Below the pieces are notes generated by a model. It saw nothing but the letters and a program-made list of their open reading frames with translations, made no database searches and was not told the origin of the DNA. A DNA stretch of 49,868 nt from contig NW_003546731.1 of the NCBI RefSeq assembly GCF_000090795.2, positions 21,612 to 71,479 on the forward strand, in the 5' to 3' direction. This DNA is from Amphimedon queenslandica (Eukaryota; Porifera; Demospongiae; Haplosclerida; Niphatidae). Shown one piece after another: positions 20,784-35,700 of this stretch. The translations under genes and the position numbers were made by a program. Position 1 is the first letter of the stretch. Every line of letters starts with the position of its first letter.

Positions 20784-23700
20784 ATGACTGAAGAGGAGTC
20801 GGCTGAAAAGCCAAAGCCGGATAAATGGGCAAAGGTAGGCTTCTTGACCAGAAAACCCTTTAATTAAAAATGGCTCCAATTTTTTTACAGATGGCCTCTT
20901 ACCCCATTCCGCTGGACCACTTATCCTCAATGGTGGACTCAGTAAGTTGCGTATAAAAGTGGTTTACAAGCTATTATTACTATCAACAGGTTCTCGTTCC
21001 TCTTCTTTCGAGCTCCTCCAATCACGTCAAATGGCCGCAAGTGGTTGCCTCAGATATTAAGAGACATGTTGGTGATTTGAAGAGTGATGTATATGTATTG
21101 TCAGGTCTCGTGAAAGGAAAGACCCTCTTACCTCTACCGCCTCAAGTTGATGCGGTCCTGGAAGCAGCTGAACTACAGTTACAGTGAGAAACCTAATCAT
21201 AGTACATGTACATGTTTTTACACCTATTCCTTATTTTTATTGATTTTTTTTGATTATTTATATGTACACATGTGCATACACTGTGTACATGTAGTGTGAA
21301 CTAGGTCAATGAATTTGACACCTAAAGCATTAAATAATGTAGAATTTAATGAATGAAGCAACTGTACATTTTAAAAAGTGTGATGATATATTGCATTTAT
21401 TGTAACATGTACATCTTTATTAGGAAAATATTGATGCACCTATTAATAATGGATACATTGTGTACACTTTATTAGGGGTAAACCATTTGAGAAGAACCTG
21501 ATTCATACAGTAGAGACAGCAATCATTGATTGGTCCCATCAGATACGAAGTGTTTTAGTTAAAAGCTCAGCTCAGCCTCTCCTTCAAGGACTTGACCCAG
21601 GACCACTGGTTGAGATTGAGTACTGGAAACATCAGGTCATTGACCTGGAGAGCATTGTAGAGCAGATGTATGAGGATAAAGCACAGAAGATGACCTGGCT
21701 ATTGGAAAGGACCAAGAGCAGCTATTTCATTGCATTACAGAACATGGTCAGTATCATAATGTGCACTTAATATAGTAATTATATTCAATTATAATTATAA
21801 TTATAATGTAGACTGCTGATGTCACTACAGCTCTCAATGAAGCTCAGGATATTTATATTCACTTAAAGCCACTTAGGCCACACTTTGAGGATTTAGAAGA
21901 GTGTGACTATCTAGAGATTCCACAGAAGCTGGGACCAATGTTCCACTGTGTGTGCCTTGTATGGTGTAACTGCAGTCATTATCAGCAACCAGCAAGACTA
22001 GTGGTACTATTACAAGAAATATCAAACCTAATGATTAATGTGGTAAGATCATGCACATGTACCTATAATGCATGTACAGTGTGTAGTAAATACTAATTAT
22101 AACACTGAAAGTAGTATAAAGCAGTAGGACACTTGTTCAAACAACTAATCATTATTTTTGTGCATTTTAATCATTCTTCCATTTGCATGTGCTATTGTTA
22201 TCTTTGTTAAAATAAGCTTGATACATATTGAAATTCTTAAAGCTGTTCTATATGTACATTGCTCACTTTTACTATCATAATGTCTGAGAGTGTTCCTCTA
22301 CTGGTACACTCTTCATCAGTTAAGAGAAGATGCTCTCCATGTCACTTTCTTCTAATACACTCAAGGGAAGCAGTTTTGGTTCTGTTCTGGGATCTAATCA
22401 TTGGAATCGCTTCATTTGTTGCAGCTAGTGCTGTGTCTGTTGATTTAGCTCATGTTAGAAAGATTGAACTTGGGCTCTGCCTTTGTTTTATTGTTGCTGG
22501 TTATTTAGGAGATTTTCTAATAAGTCATCATAAATTGATCCTTGCTGGATTATATTCTTTGTTTCTTTTAGTCATCCTTATGCTACTAATGGTCTCACTA
22601 CAACTGGTTCCATCAACTCCTGGCTGTCCTTTAATGATAATTTACATAATCTTTTCTTATGCAGTATTTTTTATTACTATGGCTATTCGTGTTAATTTGG
22701 TACCATTCAATATTGATCAGCTCATTGGATCATCAAGTGATGAACTAACTGCTATCATACACTGGCATAATCTTGGTCCATTGTTAGGTTCATTTATTAT
22801 TTTTAATACCAATTCTCTTGCAACAGAGTACCAGTATATGGTTTGGTTGGGAAGTATCATTGCCTGTGTTGCTACAGTACTAGTCAGTCACAATCTCTTC
22901 AATGGTTATCTTGATACTACTCCAGTGAATACAGTTAATCCAATCAAACTGATAGTTAGAGTACTGTGTTATGCTAGGAAGCACAAGTATCCTGAGAATC
23001 GTAGTGCTCTGACCTACTGGGAGGAAGAGGCCCCTTCAAGACTAGACCTGGGTAAGGATAAATATGGTGGCCCATTCACAGAGGAAGAGGTAGAAGATGT
23101 GAAGACTATTCTTAGATTAGTTCCACTAGTATTTATATGTGGTTTATCTGTAGGCCTGTATGGCCGTTACACTATAAGCATGGATGCAACTTCATATGGT
23201 TGTAATGGTCTAAATACTGGGATGTATGTAGAGTTTATAGCATATGTATTTCTTGTAGTATTTATGCTATTTATTTTGAAGCAATCATACTTTCGTAAAT
23301 ACATTCCGAGTATGCTGAAAAGAATAGGAATTGGTCTGGTATTAATATTCATTGTTAATGTTCTTTACACTGGACTAGCATTTATTGGTAACTATAAATT
23401 TGGAGAAACATTTCACTGTCTCACTGTTTTTGATAATATATTATTAGCCAGACCACAAAACTGGGTGTATTTTGATGTAATTGTTGAAACTATTTTATGG
23501 TACACCAACAATGCTACTTCAGTTGAATTTATACTAGCCCAGTGTCCTAAATCAATGAGAGGAGCTATGATTGGATTGTGGCTTTGCCTCAGGAATTTGA
23601 GAAGAGAATTCCAATTTATGCTCATTTTTTTGCCATTCCTCCAATACATGAGCCCGGACATTCCACTTGGAAGAGGTTTTTATTACTTACTTACATTATC

Positions 23701-26700
23701 TCTTGTGTCTCTATTGGTCCTGGTCTTATTTATATATCTTGCTAAGAGATACAAGTTACGTGTGAGAGAGGTTGAGATCAACATTCATCAGATTGCTGAG
23801 AACTACACCATTAGATACATTGAACAAGATGAGGAGCACAGGATCAACTATTCTTCCTCTTCCTCTGATAATGAAGAAGTTTAAAGAAGTTAATTAATAG
23901 ATCATGTGTGTTTTAACTAGCGTACATGTACATGCAGTTTTTATTTTTAATAAAATAAAAATTATTAAAAAAATTAATTCCTTATCATTAATGTGGTAAA
24001 ATCATGCACAAGTACATGTACAACATAATGCATGTACAGTCTGTATAGTATAATACTAACTGTGTATTCTAATGGTTTAATAAACATTGAAAGTTATTAG
24101 TTTTAATAAGTACAAAGCACTGGTACTGTAACATTTGTTCAAACACGACTAATTTACGTTAATTTTGTGTGCATTTTAGTCATTCCTCCTTTTGCATGTG
24201 ATTGCCTTTTTTGTTAAAATAAACTTTCTACATATTAAAGTTGCTCACTTTTACTATCATAATGTCTGAGAGTGTTCCTCTACTGGTACACTCTTCATCA
24301 GTTAAGAGAAGATGCTCTCCATGTCACTTTCTTCTAATACACTCAAGGGAAGCAGTTTTGGTTCTGTTCTGGGATCTAATCATTGGAATTGCTCAATATG
24401 TTGGTCTTAGTGTCATGTCTGATGATTTAGCTCATGTTAGAAAGATTGAACTTGGGCTTGCCTTTACTTTTATTGTTGCTGGTTACTTGGGAGATTTTCT
24501 AATTAGTCGTCATAAATTAATCCTTGCTGGATTATATTCTTTGTTTCTTTTAGTCATCCCTATGCTACTGGTGGTCTCACTACAACTGGTTCCATCAAAT
24601 GACATTATCTTGTTGATTTACATTATCTTTTCTTATGCAGTATTTGTTATTGTTGGGGCTGTACGTGTTAATGTGTTACCATTCAATATTGATCAGCTCA
24701 TTGGATCATCTAGTGATGAACTAACTGCTATCATACACTGGCATAATGCTGGACCTTTACTAGGTCCATTTATTATTACCAATGCCAATTTACTTGCAAC
24801 TGAGTACCGACGTATAGTTTGGTTGGGAAGTATCATTGTCTTTGTGACTGCAATACTAGTCAGTCACAGTCTCTTCAATCATTATCTTAATACCACTCCT
24901 GTGAATACAGTTAATCCAGTCAAACTGATAGTTAGAGTATTGTGTTATGCCAGGAAGCACAAGTATCCTGAGAATCGTAGTGCTCTGACCTACTGGGAGG
25001 AAGAGGCTCCTTCAAGACTAGACCTGGGTAAGGATAAATATGGTGGACCATTCACAGAGGAAGAGGTAGAAGATGTGAAGACTGTTCTTAGATTATTGCC
25101 AATGGTGATTATATTTGGTTTATCTGGAAGTCTTTATAACCTATACTCTATAAGCATGGATGCAACTGCATATGGTTGTAATGATCTGAATACTGGGATG
25201 TATGTAGAGTTCATGACATATATATTTCTTATAGTATTTATGTTATTTATTTTCAGGCAATCATACTTTCGTAAATACATTCCTAGTATGCTAAAAAGAA
25301 TAGGAATTGGCCTGACACTTATATTTATTGTTAATGTTCTTTATGTTATACTAGCAATACTTGGTAACTATCATTTTGGAGAGACATTTCACTGTCTCAC
25401 TATCTTTGATAAAAAATTATCAGCCAGACCACAAAGCTGGCAGTATTTTGATGAAATTATTGGAGCAATTGTCTGGTACAGTAATGATGTTGTTTCAGTT
25501 GAATTTATACTAGCTCAATGTCCTAAATCAATGAGAGGAACTGTGATTGCATTGTGGTTTTCACTCTTTAGATTAAGGAGCCAATTCCAGTTTATGCTCA
25601 TTTTTTGGCCATTCCTTCAATACATGAGCCCAGACATTCCACTTGGAAGAGGTTTTTATTTCTTCCTTACACTGTCTGTATTGTCTCTATTGGTCCTGGT
25701 CTTATTTATATATCTTGCTAAGAGATACAAGTTACGTGTGAGAGAGGTTGAAATTAACATTCATCAGATTGCTGAGAACTACACCATTAGATACATTGAA
25801 CAAGATGAGGAGCATAGGGTCAACTACTCTTCCTCTTCCTCTGATAATGAAGAAGTTTAAAGAAGTTACTGCAACAATTAATAGATCATGTGTGTTTTTA
25901 AGTAGTGTATATGTACATGCAGTTTTAATTTTTAATGAAAGAAAATTATTTTTGTAAAAATTAAATTCCTTGCTAATCTTGATGACCACATGATGCAGGT
26001 ACAATGATACAACCTTTGAATTGCTAAAGTGATATGCATGTATAATACATTTATAGCAACACAAACCATTTGATGTTAAAGTATCTCACTGTTACAAATA
26101 CATGATTTTTTAGTATAATATTCCCCTTATACATTACTATAGACCGTTACATATATTACTGATGAGATATTGAAGACAGAAGCAGAGGAAGGGATAGAGA
26201 AGATACAGGGAGCTCTTAGTGTCTGCAAGAATTATGTTGATGTCTATTACAGCCACAAGTCAAGATTGAAGGATTACTTTAAGGAAAAGCCAGTCATTGA
26301 GTGGGACTTCCAATCTACTGTGGTCTTTGGACGATTTGAACAGTTCAGAGAAAGACTGAAAATTATTCACGTATGCGTCTAATGTACAGTATTATAGCCT
26401 CTTTATTAAGGACACCATTGGGCCCACACTACCTGTCCTTAATACATGTACAGTGTAGACTCTTTATTAAGGACACCATTGGGCCCACACTATATTTTTT
26501 GAAACTTTTTCTGTTAATAGGAATATTTTTGTTTGGTTTTGGAGTTTTTAAAGTTAGAAAAGATTGAGTTTGGAGGCCTGCAAGGGAAATGTTTGAGCGA
26601 TGAAGTAATCAACATGTTCAACGAGTTTCAAGAACTGATGACACAGCTATCTAACAAGACATACAACCTTCTCATCAACTGCAAAGTATAATTATAACAA

Positions 26701-29700
26701 GTTGCATTTTCTGATATATATGTATGCACATGCGTACATGTACTTATGTTGCATAGAAATTTAAGTTTGAGCTGATTCTGATTGAAATTAAATTAATTAT
26801 AAATTTTTAAATTTTCTCAAAAATTGCACAAAAGTCCCTTTACTATAGTACATGTACATGCATACAGACTATGATGGAGTTCTCAATTTTCATTGCTAAA
26901 ATGCTTAAAGTCTAGGCTCTTACAGTATTAATGTACATGTTTATTGAGGCTTATTATAATTTACATTTTAGGAGTTTCATGACGACTTTAAAATGTTCTT
27001 TGATAAAGTGTCACTAATGGAGCAGAGACTGGGCACTATTGTATGCCGAGCCTTTGAAGACTGTGGCAACTGTGAAGCAGTATTCAAGGTACACATCTAT
27101 AAATACTTGTATGTACATGTAGATGCAATGTAGCTCTTATTGATCATGCACGTGTACATAAATAGATGGGTTAGTGCAGTTTGCTTTATTCATAGTTTAT
27201 ACAAGTGCATAAGTGGTGACCACATACAGCTATGCTTGCCAACCCACGATAGCTTTTGCAAAAATCACTGTATATAAAGCCATGTTGTATCTTATTCATT
27301 GTAATATATGTACTTCATTGCAAAAATTTTTGAATGGGTTGATATGATAACCCTGATTTGTTTTATGTAACAAGTATTGTCAACAAAAAAGTAAACATCA
27401 TGATTAAGTTAACATTAATACAGTGACACTGTGACATGTGTTTGATGTATACATGTAGGTGACTGTTAGGCCATAGTGATGGGCGATTCCAGAAATTTGC
27501 ATTCGATTCCGATTCTGAATTCTTTTGAGACTGGAATCGATGGAATCAAATACTGATTCCGAGTATTACATCTGCGCATGCGCAAAGCTACGTGTTATCA
27601 ATTACAGCAATAAAAATGCAATAATGATAAGTAATTGAGGTATTAACTACTGATTAATTAACTATTATTAATATTAAAGGGTGTGGCTGGGTGTGGTTTG
27701 ATTCGGAATCGTTTCAAACGATTCCTATTTCTCTTTCGATACGAGTACAATTCCATTCGGAATCGAAGAATCTAATACTCCGGACTCGGAATCGCCCATC
27801 ACTATTAGGCCAGATTATAAGAAGGCTATACTACACATGTATATTGATTCTGAATACTGAATACTGAATTGATGGAATTGTTAAATACATGTAGATCAAT
27901 AAAACTGATATTAATTCATTTAGGTTTATTGACTACTATTAATGTGAAAGGGTATGGCTAGGGTGTGGTTTACTTTGGAATCGATTCAAACAATCCAGCG
28001 TTTCATTTGATACAATCACGAACATTATTATTATATTTATGCCACATTAAATAATACGTGACACAATCTTATTAATAACGTAAAAAGTAAATCACAGCTC
28101 AATTTCGAAACACAAAACTTAATTTTCTACCACATAACATATCAGTGAAGAAACCCTAGGCCTGTTGTATAAGATGTATTTACCCAGTATATTACATTTA
28201 TGTAACTCTGTCAGTGTGCAGAGGTACAAAAAACATGCACTTTTGCTTTGTTATTCATAGTTTATACAAGTGCATTAAGTGTTGATTGACCACAAACAGT
28301 CAGTCATGCAACCCACGATAGCTTTTACAAAAATCACTGTATATAAAGTTACAGTCTACTGAAGACTTGCATCTTGTCATTTATAATTATTTAAAATTTT
28401 TGAATGGGTTAATGTAACCCTGTTTGTATTAAATTTATTTATTCACCAAAACAATATATGTAATTTGTTATTATTTACATGTAATTTGACATTCTATATT
28501 ATCTTGAAATTTTACTGTCAGACTTTAATTTTGCTGGATTAGAAATTAGAGATCACTCATATAATTACATGCACATGCCACATTCAATAATACATGACAC
28601 AGCTAGTCTTTTATTGCATGAAAATAAAACCACTCACAGTGCAATTTTGAAACTCAAAAACTCTCTACCACATAACATTAATTGCTGAATTACAGTGTAT
28701 ACATGTATATGTACCATATTTCCATCCTCTAGTTGATTGATATGCTGGGGACCCTACTGGACCGACCCATTATTCATAAAACATTTGAGCCCAAGTACAA
28801 GATACTCATTGATATGTGCAGTAAAGAGCTGGACACAGTTAAAGTCCTCTACGACCAGCAGTTGGCTAGCATGAAGAGTCCAACGGGTCCCATTGTTAAT
28901 AAGAACATGCCTAAGGTATCAGGATCACTCCGCTGGAGTCAGCAGCTTCATGATAGGATTGAACTCACCATGGGGAAACTACAAACACTGAGTTGCATGT
29001 AATTCATTATTTAATGCATGTACATGTACATGTAATTATTAATGTGTAATGCGTTTACTCTCTTATTGATGATTTGGCCGAGCTACATGTAGCTGGTTCA
29101 AAGTGCCTGCATGATTTTATTTTGGTAAATGATTATCGAAATGCCAAATTTACCAGCTCTCGTATATTGATTATTGTAATATCATAATTGGTGTATGTAC
29201 ATGTACATGTTATTATTCATCTTATTGCTTTATCTTTATAGTTCAAGGGACAGTCCTGATACTAAGGATGTATTCAGTAAGTATGATGAAATGATGAATT
29301 ATATCAGCAGGTTAGCTATCATTATCATTAAATGTATTATTACTATTTCATTGTTAGTTTTGAAGCTGATGTCTTCACAAGGTGGGCCAGTGACATTGAG
29401 ACAATAGCTAAGACTAACCTTGAGAAGCCACTGCTAGTCTGGGAGACAAAGGATGGGAAGGAGGTGTTGAAAGTGAACTTTGACCCTGAAGTAAGTACAT
29501 GTACAATTGAATGCATAGGGTACAATGTATATATACATTTAATTCTATGTATTATACATACTGATACATACATACATGTGCATTAATTGTGTCAGAAACT
29601 TGGAGTAAATTAATTCATATATGTGAGCATTATTGACCATTATTATAAGTACATGTATATAATATATTGTTTTAATAGCTGGTAGCTTTATTGAGGGAAG

Positions 29701-32700
29701 TGAGGTATCTGAAGCAGCGTGATGCCCCACCAGATCAGGTCATACCAGACAGTGCACTAGCAGTGTACTCCAATGAAGACACTTATAGGAAGTTCCTACA
29801 GAACCTTGATGTGGTTGTCACACTATACAATAAGGTATAGAGCATTGTTAGTAAGTATAGTATCTTTTAATTAATTTATTTATTATTTTTAATTATAGTT
29901 GAAGGCTACTGTGCTAGGGGTTGAGGCCCCATTGATTGATAGGCAGATGACTGCCATTGATACTGAACTGAACAAAGCCATTGAAGACATTAACTGGACA
30001 ACTGAAGGTATACATTATTATTATTATTAATGTACATTTATTATTATGTATTATAGGTGTATGGGGGTATATACAGGGTACTAGGGATATGGTACGGGAT
30101 TTAGAGAAGAGGGTCAAACTGGCCAAGTGTAATGTTGACACTATTAACAGTATATTAGCTAAAATCTGCCAGAAACCACTCTATCAGAGAAAGGATGACA
30201 AGAAAGACTGTCTACTAAACCTTGAGGTACATGTACATGTATGCATGTACATGTAGAATACTGGTATAACACATAATTGGTACTTGTATGGACAAAAATA
30301 TTGCTAATTTTTTTGCTATAATAATGTTTTATTGCTCAAAGTTTGCAATAAAATTTCAAAGATAAATTGAAAATAAGAAGATATAAATGTATTTATGAGT
30401 GCATATATTATTATTATTATTATTATTATTACTATTAATTTATTTCAGGATCGTGAGAACATTCGTAAGGTATACTACGACACAGTGAGCACAGAAGGAC
30501 AGGCCATACACAAACTAGTGATGGAGAACAGACAACACTTTCAAGCAGAAGAGGACTCAGACATATGGAAGAATTACCTCAACTATATTGATGAAATAAC
30601 ACTAAAAGGACTCTTCAACTGCGTCCATACATCACTCCAATACATACTCCAGAACATTGACAAGGAGAAACCTGACCTGCCTCCTCTCCTTGAAATAAAA
30701 CTAGAGCTACAGGCTCCTGAAGTGATATTCCAACCATCACTTGAGCCTGATGCCCCTACAGGATTCTGCCATCTTGTTGAGGAGCTACTAGAAGACATGT
30801 TCAACGTTGCTTCATTGGTACCGCGAGTTGCTTCACATAAAGACCATTCCAATTACTTACCTGATGTAGAGGAGATGTCAGAGCTATTAGACATGAGGGA
30901 AGAGATTGTGTCACGAGTTGGAGCTGCTATTGATAAAGCAGTTGAGTATCGTAACTCGTTTGATTCATATGCTTACCTGTGGGTTGATGACAGAGTAGAG
31001 TTCATGAAGCAGTTCCTATTGTACGGTCATGTATTGACTGCTGATGAGATAGAGCTAGCTGGTGAAGAGGGAGTACCTGAATCACCTCCAACACTAGCTC
31101 AGTTTAAGGACCAGGTTGATGGATATGAGCAAATTTATACTGAACTGTCTCAACTCAATGTAAATATGTAGCAGTAATAGTGTAGCCTTTTTATTAAGGA
31201 CACCATTGGACCCACACTACCTGTCCTTAATACATGTACAGTGTAGCCTCTTTATTAAGGACACCATTGGGCCCACACTACCTGTCCTTAATACATGTAC
31301 AGTGTAGCCTTTTTATTAAGGACACCATTGGACCCACACTACCTGTCCTTAATACAAAGGTGTCCTCATTTCAGAGGTACTTTTGTATAGGCTTGTACCA
31401 ATTGGGACATTACAAAATGTTCTCATTATAAAGGTGCCCTTAATATGTAGAGGCTATGCTATATGAATATATACATGTACAGTACATGGTATATTATTAT
31501 TTGTATGTGCTCTAGGGTTGTGTGGTGTTTGATAAATGGTACAGAGTTGATATTAGACCATTCAAGATGGCACTGCTCAATATAGTAAAGAAATGGAGCT
31601 ACATGTTCAAGCAGCATCTTGTGGATCATGTTACTAACAGTCTCTCTGACCTAGAGCAGTTCATCAAAGTAGGTTACATATGTACCAGTACATGTATAAT
31701 ATTATTAGGTCATTATTATACCATGAATATAGGCCACAGTTTTCTAAAATTGGCTCAAAAATATTTACTTAATTTACGTCATTTAAAAAATGTAATTATT
31801 ACTTTTCTTTATTCATGTTGATTCTCTATTCCCATGCATGTACAGTACATGTACATGTATAAACTGATGCTAATTGTGTACTGTACCTTTAATTCATGTA
31901 TATTATGTACCAATTCCTGTTAGGTTGCAGTTAGTGGTTTGGGTGTTGAGATAGAGGAGGGTAATTACACCAAACTAGTTGAAGTGATGGGTCACCTAAT
32001 GGCAGTGAAGGACAGACTCCAGAGCACTGATAATCTCTTTGAGCCGCTCAAGCAAACCATTGAACTACTCAAGACTTATGGACAGGACATGTCTGAAGAA
32101 ATATATCACCAATTACAAGTATGAGTAACACATTTACCCTAGCTCTTTATTATAAGGACCTGTCCTTAATACAGAGGTGTCCTCATTTCAGAGGTACTTT
32201 TGTATAGGCTTGTACCAATTGGGACATTACAAAATGTCCTCATTATAAAAGTGTCCTTATTATATAGACTACACTATACTTGATGTTTTCTATCATTATT
32301 AATGTTATTATTATTATTATTGTTGTTGTTGTTAGGAACTCCCCGAGCAGTGGAATAATGTTAAAAAGCTGTCAGCAGTCATGAAACAAACAGTAGCTCC
32401 ACTGCAGGCCAATGAAGTCAACATTATAAGAAGGAAACTAGCATCATTTGATGTAAATATATTTATAATAATAATATTTATACAGCACATGTAACATGTA
32501 TTATTGCTATGCTTGTGTTGTAGGTTAAGCAGCACGAGTTTAGAGAGAAGTTCAGAAGTACTGCTCCTTTTTCATTCACTTCAGATTCAGTTTACCAAAG
32601 GATTGACATGGTATAATATACACATACACATACAGTATATCATTATATTCATGCAATGTACTTCATATGTCACTAAATTATGCATGTACATGTACATGTA

Positions 32701-35700
32701 CGTATATTTTAATTTTCATTTACTATAGGCTAATATTGAAGTCCTCAGTATGGAGTCCAGTATGAAGGCGCTATATGAGTCAGCTGGTCTATTTGAAGTC
32801 AGTGTGCCTGAATTTAAACAACTCAAAGCTTGTAGACGTGACATTGTAATGCTTAAGAGCCTGTGGGACACTATAGTCCTAGTACAGAGCAGCTTTAATG
32901 ACTGGAACGGGACACTCTGGAAGGATATCAATGTGGAGCAGATGGATATGGACTGTAAGAAGTTTGTGAAGGACATACGTACACTGGACAAGGAAATGAG
33001 AGCATGGGATGCTTTCACTGGTGAGATATACATGTACATGTACATGTACTTGAATACTTGTGTACATTTCCATGCATACAGTACATGTATACACATGTAC
33101 ATGTAGTAGACTAGTAGTAAAATCTAATAAAATGGCTGTAACTCGAAAAATTGAAGCCGGAATTAGCTCAAACTTTCTACACAGCATAAGAACATCAATA
33201 TGTATCAGAAAATGTAATAAAAATTTGGGGTGATTTCGGAGCCATTTTTTGAAAAAAAACCATGGGCTATAGCCTTGGGTATTTTTAGAATTTTGACGTT
33301 TTCTTAAAATGGCCGTAACTCAAAAAATTGAAGTCGGAATCACCTCAAACTTTCTACACAGCATAAGGACATCAATATGTTTCAAAAAATGTAATAAAAA
33401 TTTGGGATAATTTCGGAGCCATTTTTTGGAAAAAACCATGAGCTATATAGCCTTGGGTATTTTTCAGAATTTTGACATTTTCTTAAAATGGCCGTAACTC
33501 GAAAAATTGAAGTCGGAATCAGCTCAAACTTTCTACACAGCATAACGACATCAATATGTATTAGAAAATGTAATAAAAATTTGGGTGATTTCGGAGCCAT
33601 TTTTTGGAAAAAACCATGGGCTATAGCCTTGGGTATTTTTCAGAATTTTGACATTTTCTTAAAATGGCCGTAACTCGAAAAATTGAAGTCGGAATCACCT
33701 CAAACTTGCTACACAGCATAAGGACATCAATATGTATTAGAAAATGTAATAAAAATTTTGGGTGATTTTGGAGCCATTTTTTAAAAACCATGGGCTATAG
33801 CCTTGGGTACTTTTCAAAAATTTGCTAGTTTTAAGAATAGTCATAACTGTTTTAAAATCACCTCAAACTTTCTACATACATTGTACATTGTAGTGTATTG
33901 CTTTTTTCATGTTTATTTTGTATATTCGTTAAGGTTTGGATTCAACTGTTAAGAATATGGTCACATCACTAAGAGCTGTTGGTGAACTACAGAACTCTGC
34001 CATCAGAGACAGACACTGGCTTCAATTAATGCAAGCAACACAAGTACAGTTTGTATACATATAATGGCATCCATGACATATGTACATGTACATGTACATT
34101 CATTTCCATCTATATTTCATTAGGTTAAATTTGTCATGTCTGATACTACTAACCTCGCTGATCTTTTAGCACTAAACCTTCACAACTTTGAAGACGAGGT
34201 AACTACATGTACATTATTAATTACCTACATGTACATGTACAATGTACATTCGTATACATGTACATGTATTTACACATACGTGTATACATGTACATACATG
34301 TAGGTTCGTAATATTGTTGATAAAGCTACTAAAGAGTTGAGTATGGAGAAGACACTAAAGGAATTAGACAAGACATGGAGTGAGATGGAGTTTGAGTCTG
34401 AGGATCATGCAAGAACTGGTCTCAAACTATTGAAAGCAACCGAAGAACTCATTGAAACGCTAGAAGACAACCAGGTACTGTGCAATATACGTACATATGT
34501 ACATGTATACATGTATGTATTTGTAAAATATATAATTATTAATCAGCTAATTATTGGGCTTGCCCAGGCGAGCCTGCATGGTGAGTTTTTTAGCTAAATA
34601 AAGCACATTGTATCTCTATTAAATGATGCAATGTAATTGGTCAATTGTACATTATTCTGATATTTATTCTAATTATTGATACATACATGTATATAGGTCC
34701 AGCTCCAGAATATGATGACCTCAAAGTTTGTCGGTTATTTCTCTGAGAGCGTCTCCGACTGGCAGAAGAAGCTCTCCAATGCCGACTCAGTCATTACTAT
34801 ATGGATGGAAGTACAGAGGACCTGGTCTCATCTGGAGAGTATATTCATTGGGTCTGAAGATATTAGAGCACAGTTACCGGAACACTCAAAGACATTTGAC
34901 ACCATTGATAGCGACTTCAAGGTATACATGCATGTACATTTATACGTGCATGTACATTAGCTGAGGAATTTATATGTATGTGTACATGTACATGTAACGA
35001 TTGTATGGTTGATCATTTTGTGTGTGTATTTATTTCAGAGGTCATTAGAGGAAGTAGCTCTGACTCCTAATGTAGTAAAAGCTACCAATAGACCAGGTCT
35101 GTATGATGAACTGGAAGATATCCAGAAAAGGTAAAGTATCATTTAATATCATTTATTTATTTATTTATAATATTAATTGTAGACTCTCTGTGTGTGAGAA
35201 GGCTCTTGCTGAATATCTTGAGACCAAGCGTCTTGCCTTCCCTCGGTTCTATTTCATCTCATCAGCCGATCTCCTTGACATATTGTCCAAAGGAAACCAA
35301 CCAACACAAGTAAGTACATATGTATACATGTATTATACAGTATTATAGATATGTGATGTACATTATACATGTACATGTACGCATACAGTACTATATGTGC
35401 ATACATGTACATGCCCAGTATATCTCAGCCCTTAAGTATTAATACATGCATACCTTGAGGACACACTGTATTATGCATAAGTGATTTATCATTATATATA
35501 GTTCTCACTGTGTGACATTGTGTGCTGTAGGTTGCTCATCATTTATCAAAGTTGTTTGACAGCATGGCAAAGCTCAAGTTTAAAACAGACGCCTCAGGAG
35601 TTGAGTCACCAGACGTTACTGTTGGAATGTACAGCAAAGATGGAGAATATGTTGACTTTGATGAGCCCTGTGTCCTCTCCGGTCAAGTTGAGCTCTGGCT

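Larger units (their letters stand above)
22026..25980 (+). repeat. Tandem duplication of about 1.95-1.98 kb inside dynein intron 5
   Basis: The segment starting with TTAATGTGGTAAGATCATGC (end of dynein exon 5 plus its donor) recurs at about 23987 as TTAATGTGGTAAAATCATGC, and the two downstream flanks after each transporter ORF also match. Each unit therefore holds a few bases of host exon, the splice donor, about 230 bp of 5' flank, one transporter gene and its 3' flank. The copied donor has decayed from GTAAGA to GTAAAA. Confidence 0.8.

Noticed and set aside
20688..20930. Minus-strand ORF across the dynein start
   Set aside because: It overlaps the first two dynein exons on the other strand and shows no family motifs.
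26373..26567. ORF spanning the MITE fragment and the start of dynein exon 7
   Set aside because: The dynein frame is different and is fixed by the acceptor at 26520 and by family continuity ([19 protein letters not shown]).
33382..33673. ORFs on both strands in the 177-bp array
   Set aside because: They arise from the repeat itself and read into an intron between two well-supported dynein exons.
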